DNA of 64,000 nucleotides from the NCBI GenBank assembly GCA_030725715.1, contig JANRFG010000016.1:88970-152969 (forward strand), written 5' to 3'. A program made the translations under genes and the position numbers. Source of the stretch: Opitutales bacterium (lineage in GTDB: Bacteria > Verrucomicrobiota > Verrucomicrobiia > Opitutales > UBA953). The notes under the pieces are model-generated. The model was not told the DNA's origin. It ran no database searches and saw only the letters and a program-made list of their open reading frames with translations. Below are positions 26,865-35,291 of the stretch, one piece after another (within the stretch, counting starts at the first letter, position 1; each line of letters opens with the position of its first letter).

Positions 26865-27830
26865 ATGAAGATCATCGTCACAGGAGCCTCCGGATTCCTT
26901 GGCCGCGAAGTCTGCCTCGCCGCTCAACGCCGCGGCCACGAGGTGCTGGCGCTGGGCGGCTCCCGTGCGCCCGTGGTGCCCGGCGTGGCGCAGGCCCGTG
27001 CCTTCGACCTGTGCTCCGAAGCGGCCCTCGAAGCCCTCGTGCTCGAAGAGTTCCCGCACGCCGTCGTGCATTGCGCCGCCTTCCCGACGATCGAAGCTTG
27101 CCAGGCCGACCCCGCCCGCGCCCAGGTGCTCAACGCCGAAGTCCCGAAGAAGCTCGCGCAGCTCTGCTTCCACCTCGGCGCGAAGCTCGTCCACCTTTCC
27201 ACCGACACCGTCTTCGACGGCGTCGCCGGCTCTTATCAGCACACCGACCACCCCAAGCCGCTGAATCTCTACGGGGAGACCAAGGCGGCCGCCGAAGTCG
27301 AAGTCCTGCGCTACGGCCGCGAGCACGCCGCCGTCCTGCGCACCTCGCCGATCATCGGCAATTCGGTGAGCGGTGACCGCGGTCTGCATGAACGGCTGTT
27401 CGTCTCTTGGAAGGAAGGCCGGCCCACCTCCCTCTTCACCGACGAGATCCGCCAGCCGGTCGAAGTCTCGAATCTCGCGGACGTGACGATCGAACTCTGC
27501 GAACGGAACAACCTCAGCGGGCTTTATCACTGGGCGGGCACCGAAGCCATGAGCCGACATGAGATCGGCGTCCGCATCGCCCGCCACTTCGGTTTGGATG
27601 CCGACAGCCTGGTCCGCCCGATCACCCGGGCCGACGTCCCGGCCGCCGCCGCCCGCCCGCGCGACCTCAGCCTCAAGCTGCACCCCCTCGCCGGCAAACT
27701 CCGCACCCAGCCGCAGTCGTTCGCAGACCAATTGGCGCAACTGCGAGTGCCTCGGGGCACCGAGAACTGGTACGAACAGGCCACCGGCCGAAAGGTCGTG
27801 CGTCGTCTCGAAAAAGGCATAGACTTCTGA
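26865..27830 (+). CDS. RmlD-like NAD(P)-dependent sugar reductase/epimerase (extended SDR)
   Basis: A 321-residue extended short-chain dehydrogenase of the RmlD-substrate-binding type. The start at 26865 gives MKIIVTGASGFLGREV with the nucleotide-binding TGASGFLG loop. LVHLSTDTVFDG and the catalytic YGETKAAAE (Tyr-x-x-x-Lys) follow, as in dTDP-4-dehydrorhamnose reductase and in the methionine adenosyltransferase beta-like branch. The rest of the dTDP-rhamnose pathway is not nearby, so the substrate is open. The gene is divergent from hisC and followed after 2 bp by the lipoate ligase in the same direction. Confidence is high for the fold, low for the substrate. Confidence 0.8.
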   Translation: MKIIVTGASGFLGREVCLAAQRRGHEVLALGGSRAPVVPGVAQARAFDLCSEAALEALVLEEFPHAVVHCAAFPTIEACQADPARAQVLNAEVPKKLAQLCFHLGAKLVHLSTDTVFDGVAGSYQHTDHPKPLNLYGETKAAAEVEVLRYGREHAAVLRTSPIIGNSVSGDRGLHERLFVSWKEGRPTSLFTDEIRQPVEVSNLADVTIELCERNNLSGLYHWAGTEAMSRHEIGVRIARHFGLDADSLVRPITRADVPAAAARPRDLSLKLHPLAGKLRTQPQSFADQLAQLRVPRGTENWYEQATGRKVVRRLEKGIDF

Positions 27831-27832
27831 AC

Positions 27833-28528
27833 ATGGATGTCCTGCCCCGCCAAGCCGCCGATGCCGTCGTGAACATGGCGGCCGACCAGATGCTGCTGGA
27901 GCACTACCCTGCGCCCGATCGCGTCCGCTTTCGTCCGTTCGCCTGGTCGGAGCCCAGCTATACTTTCGGCGTATCGCAGTCGTGGGCCAAATATCGCGCG
28001 CTGGTGCCGGCGAACATCCCGCTGGTCCGACGCTGCACCGGCGGCGGCCTCGTCTCGCACCTCGACGATTGGACCTTCGCGCTGGTCATCCCGCCCGCTC
28101 ATCCGCTTTTCAAAGCCGACGCGATGGCGACCTACGCCGCGGTCCACGAAGCGCTCCTCGCGGCCTTGCTCGCCCAAGGCCAGCCGGTGAAACTTTCCCC
28201 CGTTCCGGAAGGCCAGCGCGAGTTCCAAGCACCTGACGCTTGTGCGCATCGCGCCGAACCCAACGACCTCGTCCGATCAGACGATGGCCGCAAGGTCGCG
28301 GGCGCCGCGCAGAAGCGTAACCGGCACGGCTTGCTCATCGAAGGCTATGTCTGGAAGCCGTTCCTGACCGGCTGCGACTGGCTGCGCTTCGAAAAGGATT
28401 TCCTCACGCAGCTGGGAAGCATCCTCCAGAGCGCACCGGTCGACGTCGCGGAACCAGTCTACGATCAGTTCGACCACGAAGGCACTTGGGCCAAGTTCGC
28501 GTCGAAGGAGTGGAACGAGCGGATTTAA
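27833..28528 (+). CDS. Lipoate-protein ligase A family protein
   Basis: A 231-residue member of the biotin/lipoyl ligase catalytic fold. The two family hallmarks are present: PLVRRCTGGGLVSH, the RRxTGGGxVxH lipoyl-AMP-binding segment, and KVAGAAQKRNRHGLLIEG with the catalytic Lys (KVAG). It lacks the extra C-terminal domain of E. coli LplA, so it may be a lipoate ligase needing a separate accessory domain, or an octanoyl transferase. Either way it would modify E2 subunits such as the 2-oxoglutarate dehydrogenase E2 encoded at 57.8 kb. The ATG is 2 bp after the RmlD-like stop, and its 3' end overlaps mutS by 4 bp, tail to tail. Confidence 0.82.
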   Translation: MDVLPRQAADAVVNMAADQMLLEHYPAPDRVRFRPFAWSEPSYTFGVSQSWAKYRALVPANIPLVRRCTGGGLVSHLDDWTFALVIPPAHPLFKADAMATYAAVHEALLAALLAQGQPVKLSPVPEGQREFQAPDACAHRAEPNDLVRSDDGRKVAGAAQKRNRHGLLIEGYVWKPFLTGCDWLRFEKDFLTQLGSILQSAPVDVAEPVYDQFDHEGTWAKFASKEWNERI

Positions 28529-31068
28529 GCGAACAGGTCTAGTTCCGGACCCGCTTCCTTGCCCGTCGGCTTGGCCGCTGGAGCCTTCTTGGGCGTGACG
28601 GAGCCCTGGACCTGCGCCGAGACTGCCGAGGCCTTGGCGGGCAAGCCAGACCCCGCCTCCAGGCCACCGAGGATCTCGCGGGCACGCTGGACGACGGCCG
28701 GCGGCATGCCGGCTAGGCGGGCGACCTGGATACCATAGGAACGGTCCGCCGCCCCCGGCACGACCCGACGGACGAAGACGATCTCATCCTGCCACTCCTT
28801 GACCGCGACGGACCAGTTACGCAGACGCGGACGGTCTGCCGCCAGCTTGGTGAGTTCGTGGTAGTGGGTGGCGAAGAGCGTGCGGGGGCCGGCGGAGCCT
28901 TCGCCGTGGAGATGTTCGGCGACGGCCCAGGCGATGCTGATGCCGTCATAAGTGCTCGTGCCACGGCCGATCTCATCGAGGACGACCAGCGAACGGGCGG
29001 TCGCGTTGTTGAGGATATTGGCGGTCTCGTTCATCTCGACCATGAACGTCGAGTTGCCGCGCGAAAGCTCATCGGACGCGCCGACGCGGCAGAAGATACG
29101 GTCGACGAGACCGATGCGGGCCTTGGTGGCCGGGACCCAGCAGCCGAGATGCGCCAGCAAGGCGATGAGGGCCACCTGCCGGATATACGTCGACTTGCCC
29201 GCCATGTTCGGTCCGGTGAGCAAGGCGATCTGCTCGCCGGAGCCGGCGAGACGGGTGTCGTTCGGCACGAAGGAGCCGGCGCCCGGACGAGCCTGCAGCA
29301 TGCGTTCGACGACGGGATGACGACCTTGCTCGATCTCCAGGACGTCGGAGTCGTCGACGACGGGCTGGCACCAGTTGGCCTCGCGGGCGAGGTCGGCCCA
29401 GCCGCGCAGGACATCGACTTCGGCCACGACGAGGGCGGTGGCGAGCAATGCCTCGGTGCGGGCGACGACCTCCGCCAGCAAGGCTTGGAAAAGTTCGGTC
29501 TCCCGGGCCAGCGCCTGCTCGTCGGCGCGGAGCACCTCGCGTTCCTTGGCGCGGAGTTCTTCGGTGGTGAAGCGCTCGGCGTTCACCATGGTCTGCTTAC
29601 GGATGTAATCGGCCGGGACGGCGGCCAGGTTGGCCTTGGTGATCTCGATGGCGTAACCGAAGGCGCCATTGTAGCGGACCTTCAGGGATTTGATGCCCGT
29701 ACGGTTCTGCTCGTTGCGCTCGAAATCCGCGATCCAGCCCTTGCTGTCCGAAGCGAGCGAGCGGAGGCGATCGAGTTCCGCGTCATATCCTGCGCGCAAG
29801 GCTCCCCCTTCGGTCAGATCGACCGGGAGTTCGTCGCCGAGCGCGGTTTCCAGGCGAGCCAGCAGGGCCGGCTCGGTCTCGATCCGTGCGGCCAACGCGG
29901 AGAGAGTGCCGCCGGGCAAGGCCTGCAGTTCTTCGCGCAAAGGAGGCAACGAGCGTAAAGTGTCGCGGATACCCCCGAGCTCGCGGGGATTACGCAGACG
30001 GTTCTGTAGTCGGGCGAGGATGCGGGCGAGGTCGCGGACACCGCGCAAAGCTTCGGCGACACGGGAAGCCGCTCCCGGGTGACGGACGAATTCACCGACG
30101 GAGGCCTGCCGACGGCTGATGAGCCCGAGGTCGGTGGACGGTTCGGCCAGCCACAAAGCCAGCAGGCGCGCACCGGCGGGGGTTTCGGTCCGGTCGATCG
30201 TCTCGAGCAACGAACCTTCGCGCGCGCCGCCCGAAGCCGCGAACAGCTCCAGGTTGCGCGAAGAGGCGGCGTCCAGGAGGACCGAGTCGCCGAGCTTGGT
30301 CTCGATCAGGCGGAACAGGTTCTTCGGACGGTCGCAAAGCGAGTCGGTGACGTAGCCCAGCACCGCGCCGGCGGCGCCGAGCGCGGGATGTTCGTCGGTC
30401 AGACCGAAGCCGGCCAGACCATGGACGGAAAGCGTCTGCGCGACCAGGCGGGCGCCGGCGGCGCCGTCGAAGTTCCAGCCCGGCAGGCGAGAGACCGCCC
30501 TGCCCTGCAGGAAGACTTCCAGGGCTTCGCGATCGGCCGCGGACGGCTCGAGGCCTTCGGGCAGGATGATCTCGCGGGGCGAGACCGAGTGAAGCAACGG
30601 AAGCAGACGCGAAGGACTGCCGTCTGAAGCCAGCCGGAAATCGGCCGTCGAGACGTCGAGCCAGGCGGCGTGCCAGCCTTGCTTGTCCCAGCAGAGGGCG
30701 GCCAGATAGTTGCCCCGACGCGAGTCGAGTTGGGAATCCTCCAGCGCCGTCCCGGGAGTCAGGATGCGGGTGAGTCCGCGGCGGACCAGCTTGCCGGCGA
30801 CGGGCGCTTCGAGCTGATCGCAGATCGCGACCTTCCAGCCGGCGGCCAGGAGCCGGTTCACGTAAGCCGGGGCGGCGTGGTGCGGGAGGCCGGCCATCGG
30901 CGTCTCGTGGCGCTTCGTGAGCGTCAGACCGAGCACCTTGGCGGCGACCTCGGCGTCGTGGCCGAAGACCTCGTAGAAGTCGCCGAGGCGGAAAAGCAGG
31001 ATCGTGCCCTCCGCGAGTTTCTCGCGGAATTCACGGTACTGCCGCTGCATCGGGGTTTCCTTCTCCAC
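28525..31068 (-). CDS. mutS: DNA mismatch repair protein MutS
   Basis: An 847-residue MutS1, close to the usual length. The N-terminal mismatch-recognition domain has LLFRLGDFYEVFGHDA, including the Phe-x-Glu motif that stacks on the mispaired base. The C-terminal ATPase shows Walker A GPNMAGKST, then FMVEMNETANILNNAT and LVVLDEIGRGTSTYDG (Walker B and D-loop region) and the TLFATHYHEL His loop. MutS binds mismatches and recruits MutL; mutL is not in this window. It is convergent with the lipoate ligase and heads away from the PhoH gene. The last about 50 residues are Pro/Ala/Lys-rich and unlike the rest. Confidence 0.97.
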   Translation of the reverse strand: MEKETPMQRQYREFREKLAEGTILLFRLGDFYEVFGHDAEVAAKVLGLTLTKRHETPMAGLPHHAAPAYVNRLLAAGWKVAICDQLEAPVAGKLVRRGLTRILTPGTALEDSQLDSRRGNYLAALCWDKQGWHAAWLDVSTADFRLASDGSPSRLLPLLHSVSPREIILPEGLEPSAADREALEVFLQGRAVSRLPGWNFDGAAGARLVAQTLSVHGLAGFGLTDEHPALGAAGAVLGYVTDSLCDRPKNLFRLIETKLGDSVLLDAASSRNLELFAASGGAREGSLLETIDRTETPAGARLLALWLAEPSTDLGLISRRQASVGEFVRHPGAASRVAEALRGVRDLARILARLQNRLRNPRELGGIRDTLRSLPPLREELQALPGGTLSALAARIETEPALLARLETALGDELPVDLTEGGALRAGYDAELDRLRSLASDSKGWIADFERNEQNRTGIKSLKVRYNGAFGYAIEITKANLAAVPADYIRKQTMVNAERFTTEELRAKEREVLRADEQALARETELFQALLAEVVARTEALLATALVVAEVDVLRGWADLAREANWCQPVVDDSDVLEIEQGRHPVVERMLQARPGAGSFVPNDTRLAGSGEQIALLTGPNMAGKSTYIRQVALIALLAHLGCWVPATKARIGLVDRIFCRVGASDELSRGNSTFMVEMNETANILNNATARSLVVLDEIGRGTSTYDGISIAWAVAEHLHGEGSAGPRTLFATHYHELTKLAADRPRLRNWSVAVKEWQDEIVFVRRVVPGAADRSYGIQVARLAGMPPAVVQRAREILGGLEAGSGLPAKASAVSAQVQGSVTPKKAPAAKPTGKEAGPELDLFA

Positions 31069-31145
31069 GGAAGGGAGCGAAAGCCCCGGGAGGGTCTCCG
31101 CAAGTGCGGACTACCGGCTCCGGCCCGGAGAGGCCCGGAAGTTGC

Positions 31146-32681
31146 TCACATCAGCTGGGCGGCGAGTTCGGACAAGGCGCTGCGGACCCCGCTGAGCAGG
31201 CGGACGTTCGCCGTGATGGCGTGCCCCTTCATGCGCTCGTGGGTGTGGATGAGCCCGTTGGACTTGCCGTCGAGATAAGGGGTGTCGACCTGGTCGAGGT
31301 CACCGATGAGGACGACCTTGGAACCTTCCCCGATGCGGGTGATGACGGTCTTCGCTTCGTGCGGGGTCATGTTCTGGGCTTCGTCCACGATCATGAAGGC
31401 GTGGCCGATCGAACGACCGCGGATGAAGGTCATCGCCTCGATCTCGATGAGGCCGGAGTCGATGAGCCACTGGTAAGGCTTGCGCGGCTGGTTGATCGCC
31501 TGGAACTGGGAGCCGAAGATCGGCTGGGGCGTCTTCATCGCCTGGGCCTTCTTCTGGCGGCGCTGCGTGTCGGTGGCGACGGCTTCCTTGGCGGTCGGGG
31601 TCGCGGCGGCGTTGCCGTTCTTCGAGAAAAGCACTTCGAGGTTGTCGAAGTACGGCTGGATGTAGGGCGAGAGTTTCTCCTCCTTGGAGCCGGGCAAGGC
31701 GCCGATGTCCTTGCCGATCTGGACGACCGGGCGCGAGACGTAGAGTTTCTTATAAGGAGAGAAGTCGCTGAGCACCTGGGACAGCGCGGCGGCGATGGAC
31801 AGGAAGGTCTTGCCGGTGCCGGCGCGGCCGAAGCATGTGACCAGGCGGATCTCCGGGTTCAGCAGGGCGTCCAGGAAGATCCACTGCTCGAAGTTCTTCG
31901 GGATGACGCGCATGCCGCGGGGCATCTGCAGCCCCTTGCGGGCGCCGCTGTCGGACGACATGAACTCTCGGTAGAGACCCAACGGGACGAAGGCACCTTC
32001 GCCCAGGTGCCGGGCGGGTTCGGTCCAGGAATCCGAAGTGAGCATCACGTATTCGTTGACGAGCAAGGGCGGCTCTTCCTTCACCTTCACCTGGACCTGG
32101 GCGAGCTCCCGGAAATCGCGCATCGCGGCGGCGGTGACCTTGATCGTGCGGTAGTCGCCGACGTCGCTGGTCTCGACGCGGTCGTTGCGGTAGTCCTGGA
32201 CTTCGAGACCGAGGGCCTGCGCCTTCAGCGCCATGCAGGCGTCCTTGGTGACGAGGATGACCTGGCCCTTGGAAGTGTCGCGGAGGTAGATCGCGGACGC
32301 GATGATGCGGTGGTCCGGCGCGTCGACCTGCATGAAGACCGCGCGGAGGCGTTCGGACTTCGGGCCGCTGAAGTGGTCGCGGATCAGCGCCTCGTTGATC
32401 ACGATGCGCAGTTCGCCGCCGTCGCGGAGGTCGGCGTGCAGCGTGCCCGGCTTGGTGGGATCGCCGTCGACGATGTCCTTCAGCGGGCGATCCTCGAAGA
32501 GCGCCCGGATGGCCCGGTTCACGCGACGCGCGCTGGCGCCGAGCTGACCTTGCTGGGTCTTCAGACGATCGAGCTCGGACAAGACCTCGACAGGCACGGC
32601 GACGATGTGCTCATCGAACTTGAACAGGGACTCGGGATCGTGAATCAGTACGTTGGTGTCCAGGACGTAAGTCTTTTTCAC
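31146..32681 (-). CDS. PIN-domain/PhoH-like ATPase
   Basis: A PIN-PhoH protein of 511 residues from the GTG at 32681. That start puts VKKTYVLDTNVLIHDPES at the very N-terminus, where PIN-PhoH proteins carry the first acidic residues of the PIN nuclease fold; an ATG at 32741 would run into the DUF971 gene. Residues 1 to about 190 are PIN. Residues about 270-510 are PhoH-like ATPase, with Walker A CFGRAGTGKTFLS, DEAQNMTPHEAKTVITR and KVVLIGDLDQVD. Such proteins are thought to link an ATPase/helicase to RNA cleavage; a role in RNA turnover is family-based. Residues about 380-430 hold an Ala/Thr/Lys-rich linker (ATPTAKEAVATDTQRRQKK). Confidence 0.9.
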   Translation of the reverse strand: MKKTYVLDTNVLIHDPESLFKFDEHIVAVPVEVLSELDRLKTQQGQLGASARRVNRAIRALFEDRPLKDIVDGDPTKPGTLHADLRDGGELRIVINEALIRDHFSGPKSERLRAVFMQVDAPDHRIIASAIYLRDTSKGQVILVTKDACMALKAQALGLEVQDYRNDRVETSDVGDYRTIKVTAAAMRDFRELAQVQVKVKEEPPLLVNEYVMLTSDSWTEPARHLGEGAFVPLGLYREFMSSDSGARKGLQMPRGMRVIPKNFEQWIFLDALLNPEIRLVTCFGRAGTGKTFLSIAAALSQVLSDFSPYKKLYVSRPVVQIGKDIGALPGSKEEKLSPYIQPYFDNLEVLFSKNGNAAATPTAKEAVATDTQRRQKKAQAMKTPQPIFGSQFQAINQPRKPYQWLIDSGLIEIEAMTFIRGRSIGHAFMIVDEAQNMTPHEAKTVITRIGEGSKVVLIGDLDQVDTPYLDGKSNGLIHTHERMKGHAITANVRLLSGVRSALSELAAQLM

Positions 32682-32727
32682 GTCCGCAACCCTGCACCTT
32701 CGCCGAGGGCGGGCAACCTGTAAAAAC

Positions 32728-33030
32728 TTATTTCGGCTCATCGATAGCCCGAAGGTAATCCCAGCTATAGATGCCGGTCCGGTGTCCGTCGCTGAACTCG
32801 AAACACACCGCATAGTTGCCCACGCGGTTCATTCCCGTCACCGTGACCCCGGGGAACCGACGGGGCCCGTCGCCGCCCCAACGCTGGCCGAGGATATCCA
32901 CCTCCCCCATGTTCTCCGCGCTTGGGGAGAGCTCCCGCAGGAGTTCGGCCCGCAGGCACTGTTCATGGCCGTCCTCCCAGGTGAGGGCGACGAAGTCCCC
33001 GATGATCTGAAGGTCGCATGGCGGCCGCAT
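32728..33030 (-). CDS. DUF971 domain protein
   Basis: A 100-residue protein matching DUF971, the small domain also found at the N-terminus of gamma-butyrobetaine hydroxylases and linked to iron-sulphur or NAD enzymes. Segments are PCDLQIIGDFVALTWEDGHEQ near the start, LRAELLRE, GEVDILGQRWGGDGPRRF and GNYAVCFEFSDGHRTGIYSW near the end, which fit the two-half domain. I chose the ATG at 33030 because the reading frame above it does not look like protein of this family. It is divergent from ybaB across 93 bp and upstream of the PhoH gene on the same strand. Function is unknown. Confidence 0.82.
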   Translation of the reverse strand: MRPPCDLQIIGDFVALTWEDGHEQCLRAELLRELSPSAENMGEVDILGQRWGGDGPRRFPGVTVTGMNRVGNYAVCFEFSDGHRTGIYSWDYLRAIDEPK

Positions 33031-33123
33031 GCCGTCAAAGTGGTCGGCCCGAGGGCGGGCGCAAGCGGGTACGTAAGGGACGACCTTGACTCCGTGCCGC
33101 CGCTGGCGACCCTGCCCTGCAAT

Positions 33124-33429
33124 ATGGCAGGCGTAGGCAAACTCCTCAAACAAGCCCAGAAGATGCAGCGTGGCATCGCCGAGGCCCAGCAGCAGCTTTC
33201 GGCCGAAAGACTGGAAGTCTCCCACGGCGGCGGCGCGATCCGCGTGACGGTCGACGGCCATGGGCTCGTCCATGGTCTGGCGATCGACCCCGAGTTCCTC
33301 AAGGAAGAGAAGACCTTGGTCGAACAGGCCCTGGTGCTCGCCCTCCAGGAAGCCTCAGCCAAGGCCCGCGCCCTGCATGAGGCTACGATGTCGAAAGCCA
33401 CGGCCGGATTCTCCCTCCCCGGGATGTGA
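33124..33429 (+). CDS. YbaB/EbfC nucleoid-associated protein
   Basis: A 101-residue YbaB/EbfC protein, a small DNA-binding dimer that usually sits directly upstream of recR, as here (6-bp gap). MAGVGKLLKQAQKMQR is the typical helical start. The central strands hold GGGAIRVTVDGHGLVHGLAID, split by the turn common to the family, and a long helix follows (EEKTLVEQALVLALQEASAKARAL). It is the first gene of ybaB-recR-rsm22. The ATG at 33124 was chosen because upstream sequence in this frame reads into the antisense of DUF971. Confidence 0.92.
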   Translation: MAGVGKLLKQAQKMQRGIAEAQQQLSAERLEVSHGGGAIRVTVDGHGLVHGLAIDPEFLKEEKTLVEQALVLALQEASAKARALHEATMSKATAGFSLPGM

Positions 33430-33435
33430 TCGCCC

Positions 33436-34038
33436 GTGACCCCTTCCTTCGACAAGGTCCGCCAGCTCCTCAAGATGCTCCCCGGCATGGGGCACCGTTC
33501 CGCCGAACGCCTCGCCCTGCACCTGCTGGTGGAGCGACCCGGCAAGCTCGCGCCCCTGCTCGAATCGTTGCAGGCCGCCGCCGCGGCCGTCCGGCGCTGT
33601 GGTCGCTGCGGCAGCCTCGCCGAGACGGAACTCTGCCCGGTCTGTCAGGACGTCAAACGCGATCCCGCCGCCGTCTGCGTGGTCGAACAAGTCCCCGACC
33701 TGATGGCCATCGAGCGCTCCGCGGCCTATCGCGGCACCTACCACGTCCTGCACGGACGCCTGTCCCCGATCAACGGCGTCGGCCCCGACCAGCTGAACCT
33801 GGCGACCTTTGAGCAACGCCTGAAGGACGAACCCATCACCGAAGTCGTCCTCGCGCTGGGCAATGACATCGAAGGCGAAGCGACTTGCCATTATATCACC
33901 GAAGCGATCCACGCGATCCGTCCGAGCATCAAGGTCTCGCGCATCGGCTTCGGGCTGCCGAGCGGCAGCGGCCTGACTTTCGCCGACCCCGCCACGCTCC
34001 GGAGCGCCCTGGAGGGTCGTCGCGATGTCGCCAACTGA
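33436..34038 (+). CDS. recR: Recombination protein RecR
   Basis: A 200-residue RecR starting at GTG 33436. The HhH segment KMLPGMGHRSAERLALHLL, the four-Cys zinc finger (CGRCGSLAETELCPVC) and the Toprim domain (VCVVEQVPDLMAIERS, then YHVLHGRLSPINGVGPDQL) are in the normal order. RecR works with RecF and RecO in loading RecA at gaps. It is 6 bp after ybaB and overlaps the Rsm22-like gene by 14 bp, so the three should be transcribed together. Confidence 0.96.
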   Translation: MTPSFDKVRQLLKMLPGMGHRSAERLALHLLVERPGKLAPLLESLQAAAAAVRRCGRCGSLAETELCPVCQDVKRDPAAVCVVEQVPDLMAIERSAAYRGTYHVLHGRLSPINGVGPDQLNLATFEQRLKDEPITEVVLALGNDIEGEATCHYITEAIHAIRPSIKVSRIGFGLPSGSGLTFADPATLRSALEGRRDVAN

Positions 34039-35182
34039 CCTGCTGGCCTACCCGGATTCCGCTGAAGCCTTCTGGGTCGGACAGGCGGAACTCGCCGCGG
34101 AACGACTGGGCGACGAAGCCCTGGAACGCATGACGCCGGCGGTGGCGCATCTTTCCGACCTCTTCACGACCGAAAGGCCCGACCGCAAATTCCCGGACTA
34201 CTTCGCCGACCCACGCCTGCTCGCGGCCTACGGGGTCTTCTTCCTCCCCCAGAGTTTCACCCGCACGTCCTTCGCGCTGGCCCAGATCTGCGGCCTCCGC
34301 GGCTGGCGACCCTCGACGTCCGCCCCTGCGATCCTCGACCTCGGTTGCGGGCCTGGCTCCTGTGGCGTCGCGGCGGCGCACCGCCTCCGGCAGTCAGGCA
34401 TCAACGACATCCGGCTGACCGGCGTCGACAAATCCCCGTGCGCCCTGGCCGCGATGGAATCCTTCGGCCGCGCCGTCCTCGGAGCTGAAGCCACCGTCCG
34501 CACGCGCGTCGGCGACGCCTCCCGGCCGGACACCTGGCCGGAAGGCCGCTACGACCTGATCGTCGCCGGCTTCGTCCTGAACGAGATGCCGCAGCTGGAC
34601 GCCCCCGCCCTGCTCCGCTGGTTCGGGGAGCTCAAGGCGCGGTTAGCTCCGGGCGGTCTGATCCTGATTCTCGAGCCTGCGTTACGCCTCACAGCCGAAC
34701 GCCTGCAGCGTCTGAGCGACGAGATCGCGGGTGGCGAGATGACCCGCATCGCGCCCGAGCTGGATGCCCTGCCGGACCCGCAGCTCGGCGCGGGCGAACA
34801 TTGGAGCCACGAGACCCGTACCTGGGACGCCCCGGCGTCGACGGAGTTCGTCAATCGCCACCTTCATCGTGACCTGCGGGAAGTGCGGTTTTCCTTCGCG
34901 GCATTCTCCGAAGCGTCCTTGGCGCCCCTGCCGACCGGGCTGGCCCGGCTCATCTCCGACGTCCAGATCATCAAAGGCTTGCTGCGCTTCATCACCATCC
35001 GCGAAGGACGCATCGAATCCGTCGAGGTCCCCACCCGAGGTCTGTCCAAGCATGAGGTCAAGAAACTCGCGGCCCGGTTCGGACGTGGCGACATCGTCCG
35101 CCACCCCCGTCCGGCGGCACCGAAACTGCGATTGGCCAATCATGGGGAATTAGAGGTTTTTTGGACGCCGGGCGGCCCCTGA
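34025..35182 (+). CDS. Rsm22-like small-ribosomal-subunit methyltransferase family protein
   Basis: A 385-residue methyltransferase-fold protein. The SAM-binding loop is ILDLGCGPGSCGVAAAH, followed by LTGVDKSP and DLIVAGFVLNEMP. The order of motifs and the preceding segment DPRLLAAYGVFFLPQSFTRT fit the Rsm22 family, which in mitochondria is needed for small-ribosomal-subunit assembly. The C-terminus ends with an OB-like strand set (RHPRPAAPKLRLANHGELEVFW). Bacterial members are poorly studied, and whether it methylates rRNA is not established. It overlaps recR by 14 bp, a hint that recombination and translation genes are coupled in expression here only by position. Confidence 0.75.
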   Translation: MSPTDLLAYPDSAEAFWVGQAELAAERLGDEALERMTPAVAHLSDLFTTERPDRKFPDYFADPRLLAAYGVFFLPQSFTRTSFALAQICGLRGWRPSTSAPAILDLGCGPGSCGVAAAHRLRQSGINDIRLTGVDKSPCALAAMESFGRAVLGAEATVRTRVGDASRPDTWPEGRYDLIVAGFVLNEMPQLDAPALLRWFGELKARLAPGGLILILEPALRLTAERLQRLSDEIAGGEMTRIAPELDALPDPQLGAGEHWSHETRTWDAPASTEFVNRHLHRDLREVRFSFAAFSEASLAPLPTGLARLISDVQIIKGLLRFITIREGRIESVEVPTRGLSKHEVKKLAARFGRGDIVRHPRPAAPKLRLANHGELEVFWTPGGP

Positions 35183-35291
35183 GCACCATATTGTAACATT
35201 CCCCGCAGGGCATTTGTTTGCCTGCCCTGAATCTGCGGAACGTAATGGAGTCGCCTGCGTCGCCACGCGTCGCGGCCCCATCATACTCTCC

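Noticed and set aside
26768..26881. Longer N-terminus for hisC up to 26881.
   Set aside because: It would overlap the divergent RmlD-like gene and adds residues that do not fit the family. An intermediate start at 26815 with a Shine-Dalgarno-like string remains possible.
32682..32813. Upstream starts for the PIN-PhoH gene.
   Set aside because: They run into the DUF971 coding region, and the PIN domain already begins at the GTG chosen.
35205..35228. Inverted repeat before ppk1 as a Pho-type regulatory site.
   Set aside because: It does not match a Pho box, and the arms are separated by 10 bases of plain sequence.
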